Part shown: in pieces, positions 23,945 to 32,669 of the stretch
Position numbering within the stretch: the stretch's first letter is position 1
Layout of the letters: the number at the start of each line of letters is the position of its first letter
DNA from: an uncultured Clostridia bacterium
Lineage (GTDB): Bacteria > Bacillota > Clostridia > Christensenellales > Borkfalkiaceae
Assembly: GCA_947626105.1 (NCBI GenBank)
Contig: CANQQY010000003.1
Span: 62,001 to 126,000, forward strand
DNA: 64,000 nucleotides
Direction: 5' to 3'
Notes under the pieces: model-generated
Told to the model about the DNA's origin: nothing
What the model saw: only the letters and a program-made list of their open reading frames with translations
Databases searched by the model: none
Made by a program: the position numbers and the translations under genes

Positions 23945-25012
23945 TTAGTCGTTGATCGCGTTGATGACGATCCACGGGCTCTTGTTGTTCGGAACGACGA
24001 GAGGGCGGGAGGTCAGCGTGATCTCGCGCGTGTTGCTGTCCGCGTTTGCGGTGTACTTCGGAACGACTTTGCCCGTGTAGGTGTGGAACTCGCCATCGGC
24101 CTGCTCGAGTTGGGTGACGGCTCCGTAGATTGTGCGACCGCATCCGGGCGCCGTGAGGATCGCCTTCTTAGGATCGATGAAGGGCGTCGTTTTGCCTTTC
24201 TCGTCCTCGTAGGTCTCCTCGTACAATATCACGTCGATCATCTTGCCCTTGCAGTTCAGGCGGGCGATCTTCGTCGCGCCGCTGGGAAGCTGCTCGGGGC
24301 TGATGCCGCCGATCTGGACGTTCCTGTTGTCGAGAAGTTTCAGGATCTTCTCGTTGTTCAGGATGGCGTCCGCGACGTCCGTGCCGACGATGAGGTCGGT
24401 CGCCGCGAGGCCTCTCGAGGTGAGGAAGCCAGCCGCCGCCGCGATGTCTGCGATGATGTCTGCGGTCGCTTCGTCCCAGTCGGTGGAAGGGGTGAAGATC
24501 GCGTCATCGACGCCGGTGTAGAACTGCACCGCGAACTCTTCGGGCTTGTTCGGATCGTCCGTGATGTGCTTCATGACGCAGCCGTTCGTGAGGAGCGTCT
24601 CCGCCGCCATCTGCTCGCGGCGGCGTCTGATCCTGCTCTGAAGGTCATCGAAGTCGCTCATCAAAAGGATGAGCTGACGCTGCTCGGGCGTGAGGTTCGC
24701 GTAGAGCGCCTCGCCAAAGCCCTTCTTCTTGAGGTCGTCGATTGTGAGCGTCCTCTTCGGCGCGATGTTCGCGGGCGAAAAGCGTTTCATCTCGTAGCCG
24801 TCGCGGGTGATGGTCACGCCGCCGCGGCGGGGCGATACGAAGGGCGCGAGTTTCTTCGTGCCTTCGCGGTATTCCGCCAGCACGTCGTCCGTGCTGAAGA
24901 GGTCGGTCGTGTCGTTGGTGGGGAAGTAGCGATCACTCAGGAAGCTGGGAACACGCGCGAGCTGCTCCACGGCCATGAGCATGGTGTGGGTTTCAAAAGG
25001 GTTCAATGCCAT
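23945..25012 (-). CDS. phage major capsid protein (lambda gpE-like)
   Basis: A 355-residue capsid protein of the lambda gpE family (Phage_cap_E), HK97-like fold. Typical family parts are the start ALNPFETHTMLMAVEQLARV, SFLSDRYFPTNDTT, RREQMAAETLLTNGCV, DLIVGTDVADAILNNEKILK and the end RPLVVPNNKSPWIVINA. It is preceded by the decoration protein and the protease/scaffold, as in lambda. The ATG follows CAAGGAGGAAAAGAAA. Confidence 0.93.
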   Translation of the reverse strand: MALNPFETHTMLMAVEQLARVPSFLSDRYFPTNDTTDLFSTDDVLAEYREGTKKLAPFVSPRRGGVTITRDGYEMKRFSPANIAPKRTLTIDDLKKKGFGEALYANLTPEQRQLILLMSDFDDLQSRIRRRREQMAAETLLTNGCVMKHITDDPNKPEEFAVQFYTGVDDAIFTPSTDWDEATADIIADIAAAAGFLTSRGLAATDLIVGTDVADAILNNEKILKLLDNRNVQIGGISPEQLPSGATKIARLNCKGKMIDVILYEETYEDEKGKTTPFIDPKKAILTAPGCGRTIYGAVTQLEQADGEFHTYTGKVVPKYTANADSNTREITLTSRPLVVPNNKSPWIVINAIND

Positions 25013-25030
25013 TTTCTTTTCCTCCTTGTT

Positions 25031-25474
25031 TTAGAGAGCCGTCGAGAGAAGGATGCCGCCCTTTCTGAGCGCCTCCTCGTCGGTCACGGTGAGTTTGTAT
25101 TCCGCTTCCACGACCAGCGCGGCGCGGTTGAAGTGTCCCGTGCGATATGCGGGCGCGAAGATGTCATCCTTGCCGACTTCGATGTCGTCGCAGAGGATGC
25201 AGTTCGCAGCGAGGGTTTCCGTCTGCGCTTCCTCGGGTGCCTCGTAGCCGAGTTTCTGGAGTTCGTCCGTCGAGAACTCCTTCGGGGTGGATCCGAGCAC
25301 GACGCACTTGCCGTCGATGTCGGAGAGGGCGAGAACGGTCCCGCGCTTGAGCGTTTTCTTGGTGTCCGATCCGGTGCCTCTCAGCGTGGCGCTGAACACG
25401 TCGAGATCGGGCGATCCCTGATAGATGAGGTTGTCGAACTCGCAGGAGCCGACGTTTTCGTTGAGTTGCTTCAT
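25031..25474 (-). CDS. head decoration protein (lambda gpD-like)
   Basis: A 147-residue decoration protein of the gpD/HDPD type, which stabilises the expanded capsid. It includes TLKRGTVLALSDIDGKCVVL, ANCILCDDIEVGKDDI and the tail FNRAALVVEAEYKLTVTDEE ending in LRKGGILL, the usual family C-terminus. It lies between protease and capsid. It overlaps the protease stop in an ATGA. Confidence 0.85.
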   Translation of the reverse strand: MKQLNENVGSCEFDNLIYQGSPDLDVFSATLRGTGSDTKKTLKRGTVLALSDIDGKCVVLGSTPKEFSTDELQKLGYEAPEEAQTETLAANCILCDDIEVGKDDIFAPAYRTGHFNRAALVVEAEYKLTVTDEEALRKGGILLSTAL

Positions 25475-26709
25475 TTCTGCTGTCCTCCTTTCGTCTTGTT
25501 GTAGGCGTCGACGGCTTCGGCAAACGCCTTCTTGTCGTTGTCCGTGTCGTCCTGCGCTCCGGCGTTCGGGTTGCCGGCGACGTCGCTTGCCCCGGAAGCC
25601 GCAGCGTCGGCCGCGAGGCTCGTCATGAAGTTCTTGCCCTGCGCCGCTTGCTTCTTCATTGCCTCAAGCGCGAGGGCTTCGGCGGAGCAGGCGTGTTCGC
25701 CGTACCTCGCCTCGGCGAGCATCTTCTCGTCGCCGATGCCGGGTGCGATCTCGTCGATCGCTTTGAGCCGGGCGCGTTCTGCTGCGACCGCCTCGGTGCG
25801 GGCCGCATCCGCGGCCTTCGCCTCGATGGAGGCGACGAGCTCGGGATATTGAGCTCTGAGTTCCTTTTCGTCCATTTCTATGGATCCTCCTTTTCCCGCC
25901 TGTCCGGTCGGGGTTTGATTATTTGCGCCCGGCGCGTCGCCGCCGTTGGTGCCGTTGGTTGTTCCGGCGCGTGTGGGGATCGTGCCGGGGATGTGGTGGA
26001 AGCTGTGGACGTCGTGGGTGACTCCCGCGACGAAGAGAAGCCTCCGATCTGCGGAGAGACTCATCTCGGGACCGTTCCCGCCGATGAGTTCGTCCGCGAA
26101 GTGGTTGTCGATCGCCTTCTGGCCCGTCATCCACTCCTCCTTCGCCATCATGTTGCGGAGTTTGTCGGTGTCAAGCCCGGTCTTGGCGTGGTAGATCTCC
26201 GCGATCGCCGCCTCCATAGAGTCGACGGCTTTTGCGAGTTTCTTGATGTCGCCCATCGTCATGGGGTCCCAGTTCGTCACGCTGACGCCGTGGATCATGA
26301 TGATGGATCCGGGGTAGACTTGCACCGTGTCGCCGGCGCAGGCGATGACCGACGCGGCGGATGCCGCGATCCCTTCCACGACGACCGTCTTTTTTGCGGT
26401 CAGCCCTCTGAGGGCGTTGTGGATGGCGATGCCGGTGTAGACGTCGCCGCCGACGCTGTTTAGTTTGATGGTTATGCTGCTTTTGTTTTTCACGCGCTCG
26501 AGATCTTCGAGGAAGCCCTCGGGGGTGATGAAGTTGCCCTCGAGAGCCTGTCCCGTCCACCAGTCAACGGGGCGACGGTCGCAGACATCCCCGTAGAGGG
26601 TGATCTCCGCGCTGTCCATGTCCTCGCTGGTGACGACGTTCCAATACTTCGTCGGGGGCTGAGCGGTTCCGGCAGGCGCCGGGCCGTTCGTGAAGTGATG
26701 GATTTTCAT
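25471..26709 (-). CDS. ClpP-type prohead protease fused to scaffold
   Basis: A 412-residue head maturation protease with a C-terminal scaffold. The ClpP/S14 fold has SVGGDVYTGIAIHNAL, the nucleophile Ser in EGIAASAASVIACAG, the catalytic His in IIMIHG and the probable Asp in GQKAIDNHFADELI. After a Gly/Thr/Asn-rich linker (about 247-275), residues about 285-412 are charged helix, typical of a scaffold. A Met in the EMDEKELRAQ segment could start a separate scaffold protein. The ATG at 26709 overlaps the portal stop. Confidence 0.9.
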   Translation of the reverse strand: MKIHHFTNGPAPAGTAQPPTKYWNVVTSEDMDSAEITLYGDVCDRRPVDWWTGQALEGNFITPEGFLEDLERVKNKSSITIKLNSVGGDVYTGIAIHNALRGLTAKKTVVVEGIAASAASVIACAGDTVQVYPGSIIMIHGVSVTNWDPMTMGDIKKLAKAVDSMEAAIAEIYHAKTGLDTDKLRNMMAKEEWMTGQKAIDNHFADELIGGNGPEMSLSADRRLLFVAGVTHDVHSFHHIPGTIPTRAGTTNGTNGGDAPGANNQTPTGQAGKGGSIEMDEKELRAQYPELVASIEAKAADAARTEAVAAERARLKAIDEIAPGIGDEKMLAEARYGEHACSAEALALEAMKKQAAQGKNFMTSLAADAAASGASDVAGNPNAGAQDDTDNDKKAFAEAVDAYNKTKGGQQK

Positions 26710-28331
26710 GAATTGCCTCCTTTTATTTTGCCGAGGATCAGCGGCACGAGTGCCGCCGCCAGAGCTTCGAGTTGTGAGTTTTCGGTCTGTTCGACCGGGG
26801 CGGCTTCTTCGGCCGCCTGTGCCTCGCGGAGCCGCTTGTTCTCGCTGACGAGCCGCTCGACGTTTGCGTCGTATGATCCGCCCGAGAGCCTGATCGTCGA
26901 CTCCTCGCGGGTGCTGAAGCCTTCCTCGCAGGCCATTTTCTCCGCGGTGACTTCCTTGACGGGATCGAGTTGTCCCTGTGAAGGGCCTACCCACTCACTT
27001 CCGAGCCATGCCTCTCTGATCGTGAGATCGGAGAAGAAGCCCGGGGCGTAGATCCTGCCGCGGGCGATCGCCTCGGAGAGCCAGACTTCGTAAATGGGGC
27101 GGCAAAAATCGGCGACGAACCATGCCCGCTTCATCTTAAACGCTTTCCACGCTTCGAGAAGAGCAGCGCGGGACGCGCTGTAGGAAGCGTTGAACGCTTT
27201 GAGAAGGAGATCCGCGGGGATCTCGAGGGCTGCGCCGACTTGCTTGCAGATTGACGTCATGAAGGCGTCGAAGCCGCCCGCCGGGCGCTTCGGATCTGCA
27301 AACACGACGTCCTCGCCGGGCTTCATGACGTTGACCTGCCCGGGGCCCATCTCGTAGTCGTTCGGATCGCTCGAGACTTCCGACTGATCCTCCGGCGCTG
27401 TTTCGTTGAACGGCATCTCGTCGGCGGGTGCTTCCGTCTTGATGAACGCGGTGAAGAAGCTTTCGACGACCGCCGCCGTGAGTTCGCTGTCGGTGTACCG
27501 TCTGCCCTGAAGGAGCGGCTCGATGACCTGTGCGAGGTAGGTGACGCCCCTGTACTGCTCGGGGCGCTCCGCTTCCATGATGTGCAGGATGTTCGGGAGC
27601 CCGGTCTTTTCGCCGATGGCTTCGACGCGGGCCCACTCCGTTTTCCCGGCGCGGATCGGCTCGAAGGGGTAGGTGTTTCGGATGTAGTAGGCGACGACCT
27701 TCCCGTCCGCATCGACTTCGATGCCGTCATAGATCTTGTTGCCGTTCTCGGCAACGCCCTCCGTCATGTTGGAGAAGATCGCGTTCGCGGTCGCGTTTGA
27801 AAATCTTGTCGGGGTGCTCACGCGGTCCGCTTCGATGATGTGGAAGCGCAGGCCGTAGGGGTTGAGCGGAGTCGGCTCGAGATGCTTCAGGATGACGAAG
27901 GCATCGCCGGAGAGGATCGAAGCCGTGAAGGCGAGTTGTTGCGCGTCGTTGAAGTCGCAGAGCCCGAGGGCATCGCAATTTTCTTTCCTTCCTGCCCAGA
28001 GTTTGAACTCCGCCTCGGCTTTCTTCTGCCATGCTTCCGCCGCCTCTGCACTTATGCGGAGCGTCTCGCGGTCGATGCGGCTCTTCATCTGAAGCCCGCA
28101 GCCGATGACGTTCGTGCGGTTTGTTTTGATCGCCGACGTGGCGATTGGAGACGCCATGTAGAGAACACGGGCGCGTTGCCTCAGCGTCAGGTTGTTCGCG
28201 TCGATGTCCTCCCGGGGTGATCGGCTTGTCGCGGTGAAGCCTTTGAGGGCTCGCTTGATATAACTCGCACCGGCTTCGCCGTAGCCCGTATTCTGGCCGC
28301 GTGGTGCTTTTCCGATTGGTTTGTCTGCCAT
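26706..28331 (-). CDS. phage portal protein (lambda gpB-like)
   Basis: A 541-residue portal of the lambda gpB family, the ring through which DNA enters the head. Signature parts are TLRQRARVLYMASPIATSAI, KTNRTNVIGCGLQMKSRID, GLRFHIIEADRVSTPTRFS, LLKAFNASYSASRAALLEAW and the RAWFVADFCRPIYEVWL segment. Length is normal. The ATG follows AAAGGAGGCGCAAG. Confidence 0.95.
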   Translation of the reverse strand: MADKPIGKAPRGQNTGYGEAGASYIKRALKGFTATSRSPREDIDANNLTLRQRARVLYMASPIATSAIKTNRTNVIGCGLQMKSRIDRETLRISAEAAEAWQKKAEAEFKLWAGRKENCDALGLCDFNDAQQLAFTASILSGDAFVILKHLEPTPLNPYGLRFHIIEADRVSTPTRFSNATANAIFSNMTEGVAENGNKIYDGIEVDADGKVVAYYIRNTYPFEPIRAGKTEWARVEAIGEKTGLPNILHIMEAERPEQYRGVTYLAQVIEPLLQGRRYTDSELTAAVVESFFTAFIKTEAPADEMPFNETAPEDQSEVSSDPNDYEMGPGQVNVMKPGEDVVFADPKRPAGGFDAFMTSICKQVGAALEIPADLLLKAFNASYSASRAALLEAWKAFKMKRAWFVADFCRPIYEVWLSEAIARGRIYAPGFFSDLTIREAWLGSEWVGPSQGQLDPVKEVTAEKMACEEGFSTREESTIRLSGGSYDANVERLVSENKRLREAQAAEEAAPVEQTENSQLEALAAALVPLILGKIKGGNS

Positions 28332-28343
28332 CTTGCGCCTCCT

Positions 28344-28610
28344 TTACCAGTCCCGGGGAACGACGCCGACCGCCTTCCTGCGGCTTCCGCCTGCCGCTTC
28401 CGCTTCCAGCCCTGCGAGTTCTTCCTCGAGTTCCTTGATGGCGGAGCGGATCTGCGCGAGGTCGGTGTTGTAGCGCGTCAGACTTCTGGATCCGATCGTG
28501 TAGCTTTGAACGCCCCCGGCGAGCATCTCTGCTTCCCGTTTGCGGTATGCGCTGAGGCGTTCCTTGACTTCCTCGATCTTCTGGTAGATCACCGTTTTAC
28601 TTCTTGCCAT
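28344..28610 (-). CDS. gpW-like head-tail joining protein (DUF6148 type)
   Basis: An 88-residue small helical protein between terminase and portal: KERLSAYRKREAEMLAGGVQ, SYTIGSRSLTRYNTDLAQIR. The motif 'Y..rEaemLxGxqSYtIGsRsLtR' is that of the gpW/DUF6148 family, which joins the portal to tail components. Position is as in lambda (A-W-B). Confidence 0.85.
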   Translation of the reverse strand: MARSKTVIYQKIEEVKERLSAYRKREAEMLAGGVQSYTIGSRSLTRYNTDLAQIRSAIKELEEELAGLEAEAAGGSRRKAVGVVPRDW

Positions 28611-28621
28611 TGTGGCCTCCT

Positions 28622-30514
28622 TTACCAGTCACTCCCGTCGAAGATCGAGCGATGGGATGATGACCTCGTTGTTTTTGGTGCCGCCGCTTTTTTCGGCGGT
28701 TCGGGTGCGCCCTTTAGACGCCGCTCGATGGCGTCAAAGTCCGGGCGGAATACGCGGCAAGCCGCGTTCGCGTAGTTGCGGCAGTCGAGGGGCTCGTTCC
28801 TGAGGTGTCCCGGGATCTTCTCCCAGCTCCAGACGCCGCGGCGGCTTATGACGAGTTTCTCGGAGAGAAGCCCGGCGAAGTATGCTGCGTCGTAGCCGCG
28901 CCCGTCCTCGCTGGGGAAATGGCTGTATTTCGGGCCCGGTTCCTGCACTCGGAGGTTCTGCATGATCTTCGACTTCCCGGCATCGACGCCGATCGTGTAG
29001 AGATAGCACTTGCTTTTGCTTCCCCTGATTGCGACCTTTGTCGGGAGTGCCGTGTATGGGATGTCCGCGCCGCCTTTGCCTTTGATGGCGAACACTCGCC
29101 TCGGCTGCCTTCGGCGGCAGGCCTCGTACACTTCCTGCGTGTAGTGGCCGCCCGAGTCGACGAAGGTCATCGAGATCTTGAGCCCCTTGCCGTTTGCGAA
29201 GCGGTAGACGTGATCCAGAACGTCGTCAAGCCGTCCCCAGACTTCCTCCGAGTCTGGGCGCCCTTGTATGACGCCCTTCTGGATGCCCCAGTCCTCGCCG
29301 AAGCGGCCGTAGCCGACGACCTCGTACTCGAGGCGGTCGTCCTGCGTGTCGACGCCGCAGAAGAGGGCGAGTACTTTGTCCGGGAGTTCTGCGCCGTATG
29401 CTTCGCGGCGTTGCATGATCTCGTCCTCGTCCTCGATCTCGCCGCGATCTTCCCAGAGTTCGCCGAGCAGGGTGTTGTAGACGACCTTGAGCATCTCGGG
29501 ATCGTGCCCGGCTTCGAGGAAGCGCTCGACGATTGTCGTCCACGGCATCCACGGGCTGGCGAAGGCGTTGAGCCAGAACGAGCGGACGCCCTTCTTGTGG
29601 GCGTCCGGGTTCGCCGCGATCCACCGCGCGGGCTGCTTGCGCATCTCTGCCTCGGAAGTCAGGCAGGCGCACGAAGGGCATCGCCAGTTCACGGAGAGGA
29701 CCGTGAAACTTTTTCTGCGGTTGATCGTCTGCTCCGCGTGTTCAAAGAGGATGTCGTTGAAGCGGATGTCGTGCCACTCGCCGCAGTTCGGGCACTGGTG
29801 GCTCCATCGCTCCTGTGTCCCTCGATAGAACGCCGCCTCGATATTGCTTGCGCCCTTGACGGTCGGCGTGGAGACTTCGACCGCCTTCTTGTTGTAGAAG
29901 GTGGCCTGCCTTGCTTTTGCGAGTTCCCACGGATCGCCCTCGGTGCCGGCGGTCGCGGCCCAGCGGTCGCGCTCGTCGCCGAAGATGTAACGAGCCGGAA
30001 TTGACGCGAGTGCGCTCGCGCTGTTGCTGCCTGTCATGGTGAGCATCCCGCCCGGAAACGCCTTCTGGAGAAGCGTGTTGCCGGAGTCCTTCGCCTTGAC
30101 GTCTGCGACCTTCTCCCGGAGGGGCTTCGAGTCGCGGATCATCGGGGCGATCCTGAGACGCGAGAACTTTCTCGCGTCCTCGAGCGTCGGCTGGATGAGC
30201 ATGGCACTCGCGGGATCTTGGTCGATGACGTAGCCGATGCAGTTCAGAAGGAACTCGCTCTTCCCGACCTGCGACGCGGCGACCATGACGATGTTGCTGA
30301 TTTTAGGATCGCAGAACGCCCGCATCGGTTCCTCGAGGTAGGGGGTTCGGGATGTTCTCCACGGGCCCGCCTCGGCGGAGTTCTCCGGCGAGAGTCTGCG
30401 GTATCGGTCCGCCCACTCGGCGACGTTCAGATCGTCCGGTGGGGCGAAGTTTTTGATCGCGGAGGAGATCGCAGCGTTGAGCTGCTGCGCTTTGTTACGA
30501 GCCGTCCCCGTCAT
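28622..30514 (-). CDS. terminase large subunit (lambda gpA-like)
   Basis: A 630-residue packaging ATPase/nuclease of the gpA family. Residues about 40-60 carry RLSPENSAEAGPWRTSRTPY; the ATPase P-loop variant is VAASQVGKSEFLLNCIG, and the Walker B region is ARYIFGDERDR. The zinc-ribbon-like CPNCGEWH and CPSCAC follow near 240-290. The nuclease part has CGVDTQDDRLEYEVVGYG. It overlaps the small subunit by 20 bases. The family usually cuts at cos sites. Confidence 0.95.
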   Translation of the reverse strand: MTGTARNKAQQLNAAISSAIKNFAPPDDLNVAEWADRYRRLSPENSAEAGPWRTSRTPYLEEPMRAFCDPKISNIVMVAASQVGKSEFLLNCIGYVIDQDPASAMLIQPTLEDARKFSRLRIAPMIRDSKPLREKVADVKAKDSGNTLLQKAFPGGMLTMTGSNSASALASIPARYIFGDERDRWAATAGTEGDPWELAKARQATFYNKKAVEVSTPTVKGASNIEAAFYRGTQERWSHQCPNCGEWHDIRFNDILFEHAEQTINRRKSFTVLSVNWRCPSCACLTSEAEMRKQPARWIAANPDAHKKGVRSFWLNAFASPWMPWTTIVERFLEAGHDPEMLKVVYNTLLGELWEDRGEIEDEDEIMQRREAYGAELPDKVLALFCGVDTQDDRLEYEVVGYGRFGEDWGIQKGVIQGRPDSEEVWGRLDDVLDHVYRFANGKGLKISMTFVDSGGHYTQEVYEACRRRQPRRVFAIKGKGGADIPYTALPTKVAIRGSKSKCYLYTIGVDAGKSKIMQNLRVQEPGPKYSHFPSEDGRGYDAAYFAGLLSEKLVISRRGVWSWEKIPGHLRNEPLDCRNYANAACRVFRPDFDAIERRLKGAPEPPKKAAAPKTTRSSSHRSIFDGSDW

Positions 30515-31088
30515 CGCTTTCAGTCAGGAGATCGCTCCATCCCTTCCTGTCGCGCACGAGTTTTTTGTATGCTTCCGGATCGTATTTGAACTTCGAGAGC
30601 TCGAGCAGGATGGTGTTGACCTCCTGCTTGACTCGCTGCGAGATTTCTGCCGGCTTGTCGATCGGTGCTAAGTCGATGGCGAGCCGACCGGGAAGAGAGA
30701 GCAGCATCCCGCGGATCGTGAACACGAGTTGCGTCGTCATTGCTTCGACGTCCTCGCTGCTGTGCATCTGCCCCTCGAGCTCTTGCAGTTCGAGTTTGGC
30801 GATCCGCGCCTTCGTGCTTTTGAGATCGGCCTCCGCCTCGATCTTCTTGCTCTCGTTTTGCGTGTCCTCCTTCGTCGCGCCTTTCCTTTCGACGCGCTGC
30901 TGGAGGTATGCGATATACGCGCGGACGCTGTTCAGTAGATTGTAGCGCCGCTTTTTGTCGACGAGTTCAGTCGTGAGGATCCCGTCCTGCGTCAGTTGCT
31001 GGATGCGTCGGACGGAGATGTTGAAAAGCGTTGCGAGCACCTTCGCTTCCACGACGCCCCCGGGCTTATTTTGTGCCGCGTCTGGCAT
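30495..31088 (-). CDS. terminase small subunit (Nu1-like)
   Basis: A 197-residue DNA-recognition subunit. The N-terminal winged-helix is seen at VEAKVLATLFNISVRRIQQL and TQDGILTTELVDKKRRYNLL, as in Nu1/gpNu1; the middle is a long charged helix (about 70-110); the C-terminal part probably binds the large subunit. The ATG at 31088 is chosen because AAAGGAGGGACCGCC lies just upstream. Confidence 0.88.
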   Translation of the reverse strand: MPDAAQNKPGGVVEAKVLATLFNISVRRIQQLTQDGILTTELVDKKRRYNLLNSVRAYIAYLQQRVERKGATKEDTQNESKKIEAEADLKSTKARIAKLELQELEGQMHSSEDVEAMTTQLVFTIRGMLLSLPGRLAIDLAPIDKPAEISQRVKQEVNTILLELSKFKYDPEAYKKLVRDRKGWSDLLTESDDGDGS

Positions 31089-31318
31089 GGCGGTCCCTCC
31101 TTTTTTTGCGTAACGAAACGCCGATTTTTTTCTCTGGTGACTGCGCGACTTTTGGGCTCGCCAGCACCGCATAAGAAAAAAATCGCCAGAAGGACCCGTG
31201 GAAAACTTTTTGCGCCGTCGCTGCGTGGCGCCTCCCTTTGCGCGGGTTGAGCTTTTTTTCTCGCGGGCCCTTCCTTTGATTTTCTGGGGGCGGCGGCTTG
31301 GGGGTGCCGCCGCTGGGT
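31089..31318. other. non-coding interval before terminase (possible cos region)
   Basis: 230 bases without a convincing gene. It contains T-rich runs and an 8-bp GC hairpin GCGGCGGC / GCCGCCGC (31290-31297 / 31306-31313) just after the minor tail gene. Lambda-type terminases often cut near the 5' side of their own genes, so a cos site could be here, but no cos consensus can be read from one genome. Confidence 0.35.
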
Positions 31319-31924
31319 TCAGCTCCGCTTGTCCTCGAGGCGGTCAATGTGGTGTTGGAGCCGCTTCGTGAGCACGTCGTCGATCCGCTTTTGGATGTCG
31401 GCGGAGACGACTTCGTTGTCGATCATCTGCGGGATGCTCAGCGTCTTGACCGCCTCGATCGGAAGGCGTTGGGCCGTTGTCCTCTTGAAGGGGATCTCGG
31501 GTCCTGCCGCTCCAGACGGGGCGAGGAAGGTGTGAGATCCGAGTTCTTTCTTCCCGCCCTTTTTGATGGCGACCTTGATCTTGTACTTTGCGTTCCCTGC
31601 CGGACGAAGGCGCGGAGTCATGGAGAAGTGCGTGGGGATGAGGCGGCGGCCAGAGTAGACGAGTTGGATCGTGCTCGCGGTCATGCCCGCGACCTTGATG
31701 GAGCCCACGGTTTTGGCGCCGTTCTTTGCGGCCTTGCCTGCTGCCGTGACCTCGCTCGACTTGATCGCATAAACCGCCGTGACTGCCTTCGTCACCTGTG
31801 CGGGCGCGCGGGTTTTGGTGTCATTGATTGCCCGCTGGACGGCTTTCTGCACGTCCTTCTTTGTGCCTTGCAGTTGGTTTGCGAGGCGTTGGAAGTTTAT
31901 CGCCGTGAGGGGTGACGTTGCCAT
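31319..31924 (-). CDS. minor tail protein Z-like (gpZ)
   Basis: A 201-residue protein of the lambda gpZ/minor tail family: INFQRLANQLQGTKKDVQKA, VQRAINDTKTRAPAQVTKAV and YAIKSSEVTAAGKA at the N-terminus, beta-rich afterwards (TIQLVYSGRRLIPTHFSM). In lambda it acts in tail completion. Here it lies upstream of the terminase, not in the tail cluster, so it is probably the first late gene. The ATG at 31924 follows AAGGAGAAGGAC. Confidence 0.7.
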   Translation of the reverse strand: MATSPLTAINFQRLANQLQGTKKDVQKAVQRAINDTKTRAPAQVTKAVTAVYAIKSSEVTAAGKAAKNGAKTVGSIKVAGMTASTIQLVYSGRRLIPTHFSMTPRLRPAGNAKYKIKVAIKKGGKKELGSHTFLAPSGAAGPEIPFKRTTAQRLPIEAVKTLSIPQMIDNEVVSADIQKRIDDVLTKRLQHHIDRLEDKRS

Positions 31925-32013
31925 GTCCTTCTCCTTTTGCGTGGAAAAAGCGGCGCCTATACGGCCGCCGCCCGTGCGCCCTTTGCTATTCACCCGGGCG
32001 TTTCCATCGCACG

Positions 32014-32040
32014 AAAAAAGCGCCCGCGATCTTCGGACGC
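32014..32040 (-). terminator. intrinsic terminator after the early operon
   Basis: On the minus strand GCGTCCG / CGGGCGC followed by TTTTTT. It lies between the candidate late promoter and the first late gene, so it would stop early transcription, and also late transcripts unless an antiterminator acts. Confidence 0.7.
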
Positions 32041-32055
32041 TTGATTTCAGGATAC

Positions 32056-32085
32056 AATATAGCACCATGTCCCGCCGCCGTTCAA
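32056..32085 (-). promoter_or_regulatory. candidate late promoter
   Basis: Minus-strand TTGAAC (32080-32085), 18-bp spacer, TATATT (32056-32061), 70 bp after the late-activator gene and before the packaging genes. It is the only promoter-like sequence seen at the early/late junction. Confidence 0.45.
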
Positions 32086-32156
32086 TGCTTTTTACTGCTT
32101 TTTTATGACATTTCGCAGGAAGTCCGTCAGACTTCCAGCGGACGGCGCACGGAATA

Positions 32157-32618
32157 TCACGGAATAGCCGCGTCCGAGAGCGTCAAAAGAGCGCGGCCGT
32201 GGGCTTTGAACATCTTGTTTTGGTATTTGTCGACGCGCTCGTCGTAGTCCGGGCGGCGGCCGTATAGGCGGCGGCTGATCTCCGCCCAGTCGGCCCCGTA
32301 TTGGTAGCGGAGTTTCATGATGAGCTCCTGCGTCGGATCCAGAACGTCGAGGAGCGGCTCGAGCGCGTCCCAGTCGCGGTCGATTTCGTCGCGGAGGTTT
32401 TCGATCTTTTTCTCGAGTTCCATCTTCTTGTAGACGATGCTTTCCGTCTCGTTGAGTTCGCGGGCTCCGCCGCCTCGAGGCATCCCCGAAAAGTTCGTCG
32501 TTTTCGGGTTGTCGTATTTATCGACTATGTATTCGAGTTCGGTCTCGAGCGCGTCGAGGCGGACGAGGAGCGTCCTGTGCGCGTTCAATCTTTCTTTGAT
32601 CGACTGGGTTTTTTTCAT
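32157..32618 (-). CDS. RinA/ArpU-like phage late transcription regulator
   Basis: A 153-residue protein whose first two thirds form a coiled coil and whose end holds a sigma-region-4-like helix-turn-helix (PTQELIMKLRYQYGADWAEI, SRRLYGRRPDYDE). This layout is that of the RinA/ArpU/DUF1492 regulators, which switch on packaging and late genes. It is the last early gene, just before the late promoter candidate. The ATG at 32618 follows CAGGAGACATGAAGCC. Confidence 0.78.
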   Translation of the reverse strand: MKKTQSIKERLNAHRTLLVRLDALETELEYIVDKYDNPKTTNFSGMPRGGGARELNETESIVYKKMELEKKIENLRDEIDRDWDALEPLLDVLDPTQELIMKLRYQYGADWAEISRRLYGRRPDYDERVDKYQNKMFKAHGRALLTLSDAAIP

Positions 32619-32669
32619 GGCTTCATGTCTCCTGTTTTTGGTGTGGATGCGGCCGCAGTTGCCGCGAGG

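Noticed and set aside
31290-31313. GC hairpin after the minor tail gene as a terminator
   Set aside because: The minus-strand transcript has no U tract after the stem, so it was not called; it may belong to a packaging site.
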